From: Deferribacteraceae bacterium | GTDB taxonomy: Bacteria; Chrysiogenota; Deferribacteres; Deferribacterales; JAISNW01 | Reading direction: 5' to 3' | NCBI GenBank assembly: GCA_031278965.1 | Contig: JAITJJ010000195.1 | Location: 1 to 6,102, forward strand | Length of the DNA: 6,102 nucleotides | Shown: positions 1 to 6,102 of the stretch, piece by piece | Layout: each line of letters opens with the position of its first letter | Position numbering within the stretch: position 1 is the stretch's first letter | Program-made: the position numbers and the translations under genes | Notes under the pieces: model-generated | The model's input: only the letters and a program-made list of their open reading frames with translations | The model's database searches: none | Told to the model about the DNA's origin: nothing

Positions 1-296
1 ATATGAGCTATCAGTTCTCCTTAGTTTGAGATAACCCGGAGCTCTGACCCGCTTAGAAACCCTTTCACAATGCCGCTCCTGTGCATAACAGGCTTTATAT
101 ACCTTACGCAAACCAAGAGCGCTGTTCAACTGTTCAACTGTTCTACTGTTCCGCGATTAACCTCTCGCTTAATCGTCCTTATGCTTACTCCGGGAAGAAT
201 AGCTGTTGAAGCCACGCTGTCGCTACGCTTCATACACTTCTCAATTGCATAACGATCTTTTTCTGTTAATTTCCTGCGTCTTCTGGTATTATCCAT
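1..296 (-). pseudogene. IS30-family-like transposase, N-terminal part, frameshifted and cut by the window edge
   Basis: The ATG at 296 is preceded by a good ribosome binding site (AGGGAG, 300-305). The reading frame gives 56 residues and stops at TGA 126-128. The N-terminus is basic (RRRRKLTEKDRYAIE), followed by a helix-turn-helix ending in VSIRTIKREVNRGTVEQL. This matches the N-terminal DNA-binding region of IS30-type transposases, where a KREI/V-R-GTVEQ segment is typical. The stop comes from an extra 8-bp repeat copy at 122-145. Removing one copy gives 96 open codons to the left edge, continuing NSALGLRKVYKACYAQE, which resembles the next part of such proteins (a VYxA...Q pattern). The DDE catalytic domain, if present, is outside the window. 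As read, the gene makes only a DNA-binding stub. The family call is from memory of motifs; the frameshift is seen directly. A longer start at TTG 332 is possible but less likely given the ribosome binding site. Confidence 0.7.
122..149. repeat. 8-bp tandem repeat (about 3.5 copies) that breaks the transposase frame
   Basis: On the plus strand, CTGTTCAA occurs at 122-129 and 130-137, then CTGTTCTA (one mismatch) at 138-145, then a partial CTGT at 146-149. The unit length is not a multiple of three, so each gain or loss of a copy shifts the transposase frame. With two copies in place of three, the frame reads through GTVEQLNSALG to the left edge; with the present number it stops at 126-128. This looks like a slipped-strand duplication. 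Confidence 0.85.
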
Positions 297-393
297 ACTC
301 TCCCTTGCTCCCCCTGTTAAGTTGTTTATCAAATCTATTTTAACTCCCTCGGACTATAGGGACATCATTTCTTACAAGCTACAATACTTTTGA

Positions 394-898
394 TATAGGA
401 AACTAGGTATTTATGGATGGTATGGTTCCGGTTCTGACAAGGGTGATGCCTCTAAAAAACAATACGGCATAATACCTGTACTCGGCGGAGACGGCAACTT
501 TGCCGCCACTGCATTCGGGCTTTACCGGCAGTTTTAATTTTAGCTTGTATGATTCCCTTATAGCCTTCAGCCCGGCAGGTATGTGGGCAGCTGGTTTAAG
601 CCTTGACGCAATAAAGTTTACTGAAAAACTGCCTCATAAGCTTGCTGCCGCTTATATTATGGGCACCAATGAAAAAGGCACTCCAGATAATTACCGCTAT
701 TACGGGGGACATGGGATACAGTTCCTGATCACGGAGGACAGCTTGATAGAGTTTGATTTTACCACAAAATACAGTATGGGGGAGTACCTTACCTTTGCTA
801 TTGAGTTTGCATACTTCCTCACCGATTTTTCCAAAGACGGCAGAGGAGAAGCTGACGATGCCTTTGTGGGACAGTTTGGAATAAGATGCGCTTTCTGA
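394..898 (+). pseudogene. Outer-membrane porin, C-terminal remnant (5' end missing, 1-nt frameshift)
   Basis: Two overlapping plus-strand frames together encode one beta-barrel C-terminus. From 394 the first frame reads GIYGWYGSGSDKGDASKK, then YGIIPVLGGDGNFAATAFGLY, and stops at TAA 535-537. The second frame takes over at about 527 with GSFNFSLYDSLIAF and runs to TGA 896-898. Deleting one of the two Cs at 525-526 fuses them as GLY-GSFNFS, about 167 residues in all. The segment alternates polar and hydrophobic residues, as in transmembrane beta strands (SLIEFDFTTKY, YLTFAIEFAYF, FVGQFGIRCAF). It ends in phenylalanine, the usual C-terminal signal for insertion by the BAM machinery. The pattern (MWAAGLSLDAIKFTEKLPHKLAAAY, broken here as MWAAGLSLDAI and KFTEKLPHKL) resembles the homotrimeric porins of Desulfovibrio-type bacteria, which are several hundred residues long, so most of the protein, including signal peptide, is absent. 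An in-frame TGA at 391-393 closes the left side and there is no start codon with a ribosome binding site. The porin class is moderately sure; the broken state is well supported. Confidence 0.72.
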
Positions 899-1067
899 TG
901 TTTTATTAAAGACAAGAAGCAACCTGGCGTTATTTAAAGTATTTGAATATCTTGAGTGGCACTATAAAGGGAAGTTTAATTACCTCTTTTTTTGCACACG
1001 GAATCAACATAAAGAGTATTCGGCATGCAGATTAAAAGGCAGAAAGAGTAGTTCAAAAGGTGTTTTT
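899..1067. other. Intergenic spacer between convergent porin remnant and phoR
   Basis: This 169-bp AT-rich stretch has no open frame of note. It contains two T runs on the plus strand (987-993 and 1063-1069), but neither follows a convincing GC-rich hairpin, so I do not call a terminator for either side. The second run abuts the phoR stop codon. Confidence 0.6.
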
Positions 1068-2699
1068 TTAAGATCCAAACTCAGCCTTCACTACAGTTCC
1101 CACCCCTTCGGTGCTCTCTATAGACAGCTTCGCTCCGAGTTTTTGGGCGGCGTGCTTTACTATGGCCAACCCTAAGCCCGTTCCTCCGGTTTCACGGGAG
1201 CGGGCTTTATCCGCCCTGTAAAATCTTTCAAATATCCTCTCCAGATCTTTTTGGGGTATCCCTATCCCCGTATCGGAGACGCTCAGCATATTTTCCTCAA
1301 CGGTAACTGTGACACTCCCGCCGTCTTTATTATATTGAACGGCGTTATTGCAGAGATTGCTGACGAGTTGGATAAGGAGCTCTTTTTCCGCTTCCAGCGT
1401 AAAGCCTTCCCCCGTAACCCTAAGGGTGATCCCCCGTTCTTTGGCGGTTATTTCAAGACGCTGCAAAGCGTTGCGGGCTATCTCCAAAAGGTCGCATAAT
1501 TCTACAGGGTGCTCGCCCTCCCCGTTTTCAAGCTCCGAGAGCTTTAATATATCTGAAATTAGGGAGATAAGGTGCTGCGCCTCCCTATGGATTCTCTCCC
1601 CAAACTCTGACGGATTCCCCTTTCCCGCCGCCAAGAGCTCTGAATAGCCGGATATGGATGTCAGCGGCGTGTTTAACTCGTGGGAAACATTTGCCGTGAA
1701 CTCACGGCGCATATTTTCCGCCTTTATCTGCTCCGTAATATCCCTAAGAATACAGATAGCCCCCGCCTGCTCTCCGTTATACAACACCGGAGCGGCGTGT
1801 ATGGATATATTGCGCCCGTTTACCTTCGTATCAACGCTCTGTTCCTCCCCCCCAACGGCGCGATTGACGCTTTTAATCAGCTTTTTATCCCGGATAAAAT
1901 AGATAAGATCCAGCCCCGCGCAATCCCGCACGGATTCGCCCATCAGTTTAAAGGCGGCAGGGTTGATTAGGATGATCTTGCCAAGAGTATCCAAAAAGAT
2001 CATCCCCTCGCTCATCCCCTCCATTATGGCTTCTGTTTCCCGCCGCTGGGCGGCAAGCTCATTCATCTTGCGTTCAATCTCCCCGTGTTTCTCCCTTATA
2101 AGGAGCATTACCGGGGCAAGTTCAGGATAAACCGGTTCGGAGCGCATATTAAACTTTAAGAAAAAGTCTTCCATAGGGTTTACCGTTCGGTTCGTGAGAT
2201 ACCCCGAAAACCAGACGGCGGAGGCAAAAAAGATTATGGCGAGCAGCACCGAATACGGCAAGGTGTCCGCTATAAGAGAGTGTATGCTGTCAACTTCTGT
2301 GGAAACCCGCAGAACAGAACCGTCGTCACGGGAAAAAGCATAGTAATAATATAGCGTATCGGTGGAGAGGGTGTCGGATTTTCTGCTGAAAAAACCGCTT
2401 CCGCTGTCTATGGCTTTTCTGATTTCCGGACGCTCCCTGTGATTTTCCATCTCCTCCGCTTTTGCGTGGGAATCCGCTATTACAACCCCGTCCGCACCTA
2501 TTATCGTCACCCTCACAGGGGAGGCGGAAGTAAGGGCGGCAGGATCCTGCGCTCTGTCGAAGATTTCGGCTTCATCTTTCAGCATCTTCATTGCCGCTTT
2601 TGAAATTATCCCATAGGTAATGACAACCTCGCTTGTCATCGAGACCACAACAGAAAGGAAAGAGATGAGGATAAGATAAAATTTAATCTTTTTTCTCAT
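1068..2699 (-). CDS. phoR: Phosphate-regulon sensor histidine kinase PhoR
   Basis: This inner-membrane kinase autophosphorylates on histidine and passes the phosphate to PhoB; its activity is restrained by PhoU and the Pst transporter when phosphate is plentiful. Numbering is from ATG 2699 (543 aa). A basic start (MRKKIKF) leads into TM1 at about 7-32. An extracytoplasmic domain (about 33-147) contains VTIIGADGVVIADS and MENHRERPEI, typical of the single-Cache-like PhoR sensors. TM2 is at about 148-168, followed by a HAMP-like stub (RTVNPMEDF), a coiled-coil linker and a PAS domain at about 222-325. The H-box NVSHELNTPLTS has phospho-acceptor His340. The N-box is at 448-457 (NLCNNAVQYN), the G1 box is DTGIGIP 476-482, the F-box is FERFY, and the G2 box is GTGLGL 507-512. 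All key catalytic residues are present. ATG 2720 would add seven residues; neither start has a strong ribosome binding site, and I prefer 2699 because the basic residues then sit right before TM1. It overlaps phoB by 17 nt and is the last gene of the operon. Confidence 0.95.
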   Translation of the reverse strand: MRKKIKFYLILISFLSVVVSMTSEVVITYGIISKAAMKMLKDEAEIFDRAQDPAALTSASPVRVTIIGADGVVIADSHAKAEEMENHRERPEIRKAIDSGSGFFSRKSDTLSTDTLYYYYAFSRDDGSVLRVSTEVDSIHSLIADTLPYSVLLAIIFFASAVWFSGYLTNRTVNPMEDFFLKFNMRSEPVYPELAPVMLLIREKHGEIERKMNELAAQRRETEAIMEGMSEGMIFLDTLGKIILINPAAFKLMGESVRDCAGLDLIYFIRDKKLIKSVNRAVGGEEQSVDTKVNGRNISIHAAPVLYNGEQAGAICILRDITEQIKAENMRREFTANVSHELNTPLTSISGYSELLAAGKGNPSEFGERIHREAQHLISLISDILKLSELENGEGEHPVELCDLLEIARNALQRLEITAKERGITLRVTGEGFTLEAEKELLIQLVSNLCNNAVQYNKDGGSVTVTVEENMLSVSDTGIGIPQKDLERIFERFYRADKARSRETGGTGLGLAIVKHAAQKLGAKLSIESTEGVGTVVKAEFGS

Positions 2700-3354
2700 A
2701 TACCAATTTATACCCAACATTTCTAACAGTTTGGATCATATCCGCAAAAGCCCCCAATTTTTGCCGAATGGAACGGATGTGCATATCCACCGTTCTGCTT
2801 TCTCCCACATATTCAAGCCCCCATACAATATTCATAAGCTCATCGCGGCTATGAACCCTTTCGGGGTTTTTTATAAGGAATCTCAAGAGCTCAAACTCTT
2901 TATACCTAAAATCCTTGATGATTTTTCCCTCAATGCTTACAGTCCGGCGCGCTGAATCAACGGATATGTCTCCCGCCGATACAACCGCCGTTTCCACCGC
3001 TCCAGAACGCCTCATAAGCGCCCCGACCCTTGCGGTAAGCTCCATAACGCTGAACGGCTTACAAACATAATCATCCGCTCCCACGTCAAAACCTTTAAGT
3101 TTATCTATTTCGGAGCTTTTTGCTGTAACCATAATCACCGGGATATTCCCCAATTTGCGAACTTTTTTAAGAAGCTCGTAGCCGTCTATATCGGGGAGCA
3201 TTATATCTAAAAGCACCAACTGCGGCATCTTTTCGGAAAAGGCGGATAGAAATGCCGCGCCATTTCCGAAGGAGTTGACATCATAGCCGCCAGATTTTAA
3301 AGCGTAAACTTCCAGTTCTCGGATATCAGGATCATCTTCCACTATATAAATCAC
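2683..3354 (-). CDS. phoB: Phosphate-regulon response regulator PhoB (OmpR/PhoB family)
   Basis: This cytoplasmic transcription factor, once phosphorylated by PhoR, binds Pho-box direct repeats and activates pst and other phosphate-starvation genes. It is 223 aa, normal for the family. The receiver domain (1-117) has the acidic pair D7/D8, phospho-acceptor D50 in VLLDIMLPD, the switch residue T77 in VTAKS, and K99 in the YVCKPF motif. The winged-helix output domain (about 127-221) has the usual signatures YKEFELLRFL, SRDELMNIVWG and the recognition helix RTVDMHIRSIRQKLG, ending NVGYKL. The start is GTG at 3354, seven nt after a strong AGGGGGG ribosome binding site (3362-3368). It overlaps the phoU stop in a GTGA arrangement, so translation is probably coupled. 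The closely related regulators (WalR, ResD types) have the same layout; the assignment to PhoB rests on its place between phoU and a PhoR-type kinase. Confidence 0.95.
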   Translation of the reverse strand: MIYIVEDDPDIRELEVYALKSGGYDVNSFGNGAAFLSAFSEKMPQLVLLDIMLPDIDGYELLKKVRKLGNIPVIMVTAKSSEIDKLKGFDVGADDYVCKPFSVMELTARVGALMRRSGAVETAVVSAGDISVDSARRTVSIEGKIIKDFRYKEFELLRFLIKNPERVHSRDELMNIVWGLEYVGESRTVDMHIRSIRQKLGAFADMIQTVRNVGYKLVYEKKD

Positions 3355-3992
3355 CCGTAAGCCCCCCTACGTTCCCCTGTCAGGGCATATATAACCCATT
3401 GGGCAATATTGCAGGCATGATCCGCAATCCTTTCCGCAATCTTTGCCGCAAGGAGAAAATCCATGGCGCTTGCCGCAAGGTGCGGGTGCTCCGTCGCCGC
3501 TTTTATCAGATCGTTTTTTAATTCAAAAAATAGGGAATCCACATAAGAATCGCTTTCAATCGCCTGAAAAGCAAGGTTTGTATCCGCCGCAACAAAGGCG
3601 TTTATCCCTAATTTTACCATTTCGGAAGCCGTTTTGCACATAAGCATAATCTTTGACGTGTCCATCGTTTCACTGAACTCCGGGCTCAACAGCGCAATAT
3701 CACGGCAGAGGTCTCCAATGCGCTCCATATCGGAAATTATCTTAAGCGCGGCGGAGATAAGGCGCAGATCCCCCGCCACCGGCTGTTGAGTGGAGAGAAG
3801 GTGAAAACATAGGCTTTCAATATTGTCTTCCATCTCATCAGTTTTATGCTCATACTTGGCGGTTTTCTTGAAACCCTTTCCTGTGGATATGCTCTGGGAC
3901 GCACTTTCCAAAGCGCTTTCTATTACCTGCCCCCCTTCCACGAGAGCCTTGTGTATTTCGCTCATCTGCTCTGCAAACCTTGCTCTTAACAT
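3351..3992 (-). CDS. phoU: Phosphate signalling protein PhoU
   Basis: PhoU is a peripheral cytoplasmic regulator that couples the Pst transporter to PhoR. It keeps the Pho regulon off and limits phosphate uptake when phosphate is sufficient. The 213-aa length is typical. It has the two-repeat, all-helical build. The first repeat carries ISDMERIGDLCRDIALL (86-102) and the second carries KIAERIADHACNIAQWVIY (184-202). These are the paired E-R-I-x-D...NIA metal-cluster motifs (E90, R91, D94 and E187, R188, D191). A helix with KYEHKTDEMEDNIE is at 46-59. The ATG at 3992 follows a good ribosome binding site (AGGAG, 3999-4003) that overlaps the pstB stop, with 9 nt between the genes. The stop overlaps the phoB start by 4 nt. 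No oddities seen. Confidence 0.95.
   Translation of the reverse strand: MLRARFAEQMSEIHKALVEGGQVIESALESASQSISTGKGFKKTAKYEHKTDEMEDNIESLCFHLLSTQQPVAGDLRLISAALKIISDMERIGDLCRDIALLSPEFSETMDTSKIMLMCKTASEMVKLGINAFVAADTNLAFQAIESDSYVDSLFFELKNDLIKAATEHPHLAASAMDFLLAAKIAERIADHACNIAQWVIYALTGERRGAYG
3362..3368 (-). promoter_or_regulatory. Ribosome binding site of phoB
   Basis: AGGGGGG on the minus strand sits seven nt before the GTG start at 3354, inside the end of phoU. It supports the non-ATG start, which also gives the expected N-terminus (MIYIVEDD) with the receiver-domain acidic pair. Confidence 0.6.
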
Positions 3993-4001
3993 CTATATCT
4001 C

Positions 4002-4754
4002 CTAACCAAACCTTCCTGTAATATAATCTTCCGTGCGTTTATCCTTGGGGCTTGAAAAAATCTTGTCCGTAAGATCCGCCTCGATCAACTGCCCCAATAA
4101 GAAAAATGCGGTTTTATCCGATACGCGCGCCGCCTGTTGCATATTGTGAGTTACAATGATTATAGTATATTTTGTCTTCAAATTACATATCAATTCTTCT
4201 ATCTTTAGTGTGGATAGGGGATCAAGGGCGGAGGTGGGTTCATCCATTAAAAGCACTTCCGGGTTTACCGCAAGCGAGCGCGCCACGCAAAGCCTCTGTT
4301 GCTGCCCGCCCGAGAGATCAAGGGCGCTCTTCTTCAGTCGGTCTTTTACCTCGTCCCATAAAGCGGCGGCGGAAAGCGACATCTCAACTATTTCATCAAG
4401 CTCCGCTTTTTTGCTCACCCCATGGGTTTTCGGACCGAAAGCAATATTTTCGTATATGCTCATAGCAAACGGGTTTGGTTTCTGAAAAACCATCCCCACA
4501 CTCTTTCTAAGAACGTTAACGTCAATGGCGCTGAATATGTCTTTGCCGTCCAATAAAACATCTCCGGTTATCTTGCAGTTAAGCACAAGATCGTTCATTC
4601 GGTTTAAGGTTTTTAGAAATGTGGATTTCCCGCAGCCGGAGGGACCTATCAAGGCGAAAACTTCCCGCTCGCTGAATTGCAGATTTATATTGTAAAGAGC
4701 TTGAAACTCCCCGAAAAATAGATTTAACTCTTTTACCTCAAACTTACTGCTCAT
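4002..4754 (-). CDS. pstB: Phosphate ABC transporter ATP-binding protein PstB
   Basis: This is the ATPase of the high-affinity phosphate importer; a dimer on the cytoplasmic face of PstC-PstA drives inward transport of phosphate (EC 7.3.2.1). Numbering from ATG 4754 gives 250 aa, the usual PstB length. Walker A is GPSGCGKS (37-44). The Q-loop is Q91 in VFQKPNPF, which with NRMND (51-55) is distinctive for PstB. The ABC signature LSGGQQQR is at 147-154, Walker B is VLLMDEP with catalytic E172, the D-loop is SALD (175-178), and the switch histidine is H203 in VTHNM. I chose ATG 4754 because AAGGCGG (4761-4767) lies six nt upstream; a TTG at 4775 would add seven residues but lacks this support. 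The gene overlaps the pstA stop by 11 nt, pointing to coupled translation. Confidence 0.96.
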   Translation of the reverse strand: MSSKFEVKELNLFFGEFQALYNINLQFSEREVFALIGPSGCGKSTFLKTLNRMNDLVLNCKITGDVLLDGKDIFSAIDVNVLRKSVGMVFQKPNPFAMSIYENIAFGPKTHGVSKKAELDEIVEMSLSAAALWDEVKDRLKKSALDLSGGQQQRLCVARSLAVNPEVLLMDEPTSALDPLSTLKIEELICNLKTKYTIIIVTHNMQQAARVSDKTAFFLLGQLIEADLTDKIFSSPKDKRTEDYITGRFG

Positions 4755-5559
4755 AAGAAACCGCCTTTTTTGCAATATATAATGAGAGCGCGTTCATCCC
4801 TGCCACAAGCACTAGAAGCACTACAGCCGTGGCAGCGGCCTGATCGGTATTAAAGCCCTCGCTGGAGAGTACATACATATGAACTGCAAGGGTGCGCCCG
4901 CTGGATGTAACGCCGGTTATGGTTTTTGCCACCGTGCCTGCCGTGTATATAAGCGCCGCCGTTTCCCCCGCAATCCTCCCTATTGCCAAGATGATCCCCG
5001 CCATAATTCCGGGCACCGCCGCGGGGATTACCACGCGGAAAACCGTCCTAAGACGGGTTGCTCCTAGCGCAAAAGAGCCCTCCCGATAGGAAACAGGCAC
5101 GGCAATCAGAGCCTCTTCCCCCGTGCGGATAATGACTGGGAGCACCATAATGGCAAGGGTCAGTGCCCCGCTTAATATGGAAAACCCCCAACTTAAAAAG
5201 GTAACAAAGAATATAAGCCCGAAAAGTCCGTATACTATGGAAGGTATCCCCGCTAAGGTTTGCACTGCTAGGCGTATGAAGGTGAGAAAGCGGGATGCTC
5301 TTGAATATTCCACCAGATATATGGCGGTAAAAAGCCCTAATGGCACGGATACCAGAAGGCTTAACACTGTCATAACGGCGGTGTTTATAATAGCCGGAGT
5401 CATGGAAACATTTTCGGAAGTATAGCGCCAGCTGAAAAGGTCGGGCGTCAGGTGAGGCACACCGTTCACCAAAATATAAAATATTATAATAAAAAGGGTT
5501 GCAGCCGACATAAAAGCCGCCGCCCACACTCCGAAACGTATAAGTTTATATCTGTTCAT
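4744..5559 (-). CDS. pstA: Phosphate ABC transporter permease PstA
   Basis: This is one of the two inner-membrane channel subunits of the Pst importer, partnering PstC and resting on PstB. The length is 271 aa. About six hydrophobic spans are visible, starting with VWAAAFMSAATLFIIIFYIL (11-30). The segment after the first span (GVPHLTPDLF) is typical of PstA. The cytoplasmic coupling loop that contacts PstB is at about 148-181 (EEALIAVPVSYREGSFALGA, then RLRTVFRVVIPAA), the EAA motif of type-I importers. It is followed by IGRIAGETAALIYTAG (193-208), a segment conserved in PstA and PstC. The ATG at 5559 is 3 nt after the pstC stop, with only a weak upstream GGAAC as ribosome binding site, so it is likely translated by ribosomes finishing pstC. 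The C-terminus overlaps pstB. Confidence 0.95.
   Translation of the reverse strand: MNRYKLIRFGVWAAAFMSAATLFIIIFYILVNGVPHLTPDLFSWRYTSENVSMTPAIINTAVMTVLSLLVSVPLGLFTAIYLVEYSRASRFLTFIRLAVQTLAGIPSIVYGLFGLIFFVTFLSWGFSILSGALTLAIMVLPVIIRTGEEALIAVPVSYREGSFALGATRLRTVFRVVIPAAVPGIMAGIILAIGRIAGETAALIYTAGTVAKTITGVTSSGRTLAVHMYVLSSEGFNTDQAAATAVVLLVLVAGMNALSLYIAKKAVSYEQ
4761..4767 (-). promoter_or_regulatory. Ribosome binding site of pstB
   Basis: AAGGCGG on the minus strand lies six nt before ATG 4754, inside the end of pstA. It decides the pstB start in favour of 4754 over TTG 4775. Confidence 0.6.
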
Positions 5560-5562
5560 AGT

Positions 5563-6102
5563 CTATGAATGTTCCAATTTATTCATACCTGATATATAAA
5601 AGAGCACGGCATTTATAATTAATATAAAGATTAACAGGATTGCCGCCGTCACAAAGAGTGCATCCCGGTGAAGGTCAGCGGCATAACCCATTTCAAGCAC
5701 AATATTTGCGGTCATCGTTCTTAGCCCTTGAAAGAGACCGGATGGCATACGAGCCTGATTCCCCGCCACCATCACAACCGCCATAGTTTCGCCGATTGCC
5801 CGTCCAATCCCCAGCACCACCGCCGCCGTCACCCCGCTTGTCGCCGCAGGAAGAACAGCGCAAAAAATACTCCGCTCCCGGCATGCGCCCAAAGCGATGG
5901 CGTTTTCATAGCAGGAGGGCGGTACCGCCCTTATGGCGGCTTCGCTTACGGCAACTATAGTGGGCAGAATCATAATCCCCAATATTAAAGAGGCAGTAAA
6001 CATTGACAAACCGCTTCCGCCGAATATTCCCCTTACTATGGGCGCCAAAAGCACCAAACCGAAAAACCCGTAAACTATGGATGGGATCCCCGCAAGGAGT
6101 TC
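5563..6102 (-). CDS. pstC: Phosphate ABC transporter permease PstC, C-terminal part (5' end outside window)
   Basis: This is the second channel subunit of the Pst importer. The frame is open to the right edge; 179 residues are visible, beginning ELLAGIPSIVYGFFG, so about half or more of the protein is present and the N-terminal membrane spans are missing. The GIPSIVYG segment, the EAA coupling loop (EAAIRAVPPSCYENAIALGA, then CRERSIFCAVLPAA) and IGRAIGETMAVVMVAGN are hallmarks of PstC; the G-E-T-M-A-V form and its position before pstA favour PstC over PstA. The C-terminus has a last span (LFVTAAILLIFILIINAVLFYI) written here as LFVTAAILLIFI and LIINAVLFYI, then a short tail NKLEHS. It ends 3 nt before pstA. 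The internal TTG at 6057 is a leucine codon, not the start. Confidence 0.95.
   Translation of the reverse strand, partial: ELLAGIPSIVYGFFGLVLLAPIVRGIFGGSGLSMFTASLILGIMILPTIVAVSEAAIRAVPPSCYENAIALGACRERSIFCAVLPAATSGVTAAVVLGIGRAIGETMAVVMVAGNQARMPSGLFQGLRTMTANIVLEMGYAADLHRDALFVTAAILLIFILIINAVLFYISGMNKLEHS

Larger units (their letters stand above)
1..393 (-). mobile_element. Probable end of an IS30-like insertion sequence (boundary approximate)
   Basis: The transposase start at 296 points left, so the 5' end of the element should lie just to its right, before porin-coding sequence resumes at about 394-409. I could not identify the terminal inverted repeat because the other end is outside the window, so the right boundary is inferred only from where the porin frame begins. 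The stretch 297-393 contains a possible -10 hexamer on the minus strand (TATAGT, 353-358) without a convincing -35, and a short inverted repeat TCCCT/AGGGA (345-349 and 358-362). Nothing else is recognisable there. Confidence 0.4.

Noticed and set aside
70..252. 60-residue plus-strand open frame over the transposase
   Set aside because: It is antisense to the transposase fragment and has no recognisable feature.
345..362. Short inverted repeat TCCCT/AGGGA upstream of the transposase
   Set aside because: Only five base pairs; could be chance, and cannot be called an operator or IS terminus without the other end of the element.
596..922. 108-residue open frame on the minus strand opposite the porin remnant
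   Set aside because: It lies antisense to a region with clear barrel-like coding on the plus strand and shows no domain-like pattern or ribosome binding site.
965..993. Possible terminator after the porin remnant (AAAGGG ... CCTCTTTTTTT)
   Set aside because: The stem is short, needs a bulge and is poor in GC; not convincing as a rho-independent terminator.
2700..2720. Upstream phoR start at ATG 2720
   Set aside because: It extends the overlap with phoB to 38 nt and puts seven residues before the basic stretch that precedes TM1; possible but less likely than ATG 2699.
5048..5527. 159-residue open frame on the minus strand inside pstA
   Set aside because: It is an alternative frame of the well-supported pstA gene and its composition (many H, R, G, C, Y) is typical of an out-of-frame shadow.

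Overview
This 6.1-kb window comes from a bacterial chromosome. It has two contrasting parts. From about 1068 to the right edge, all on the minus strand, lies a compact phosphate-uptake and phosphate-sensing operon. In transcription order it reads pstC (5' end outside the window), pstA, pstB, phoU, phoB, phoR. The left 0.9 kb is a decayed accessory patch. It holds the start of an IS30-like transposase gene (minus strand, running off the left edge) and the 3' end of an outer-membrane porin gene (plus strand). Each carries a frame-breaking indel that can be located to the base.

How the operon works: PstC and PstA form the inner-membrane channel of the high-affinity phosphate ABC transporter, and PstB is its ATPase. 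PhoU links the transporter's state to the kinase PhoR, which phosphorylates the response regulator PhoB. The phosphate-binding protein PstS is not in the window and may lie upstream of pstC, beyond position 6102. Junctions are very tight: 3-nt gap, 11-nt overlap, 9-nt gap, 4-nt GTGA overlap, then a 17-nt (or 38-nt) overlap. This suggests one transcript with translational coupling. No internal promoter region is visible, and the operon promoter and any Pho box would be off the right edge.

Left patch: removing one copy of an 8-bp tandem repeat at 122-149 restores an open transposase frame to the window edge. Removing one C at 525-526 joins two halves of a porin C-terminus. The porin has no 5' end, and its readable part begins just beyond the transposase start. 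The simplest reading is an old IS30-type insertion into a porin gene, followed by decay of both. The 169-bp stretch 899-1067 between the convergent porin remnant and phoR holds no gene and no convincing terminator.

Organism: the porin ending in phenylalanine implies an outer membrane. The porin most resembles, from memory, the homotrimeric porins of Desulfovibrio-type bacteria. PhoR has a large extracytoplasmic sensor of the type common in Firmicutes and some anaerobic diderms, unlike the enterobacterial PhoR. An anaerobic diderm (Desulfovibrio-like, Synergistota or Negativicutes) is plausible, but the sequence does not settle the lineage. I see no sign of an undescribed system; the main points of interest are the two decayed genes and how they relate.
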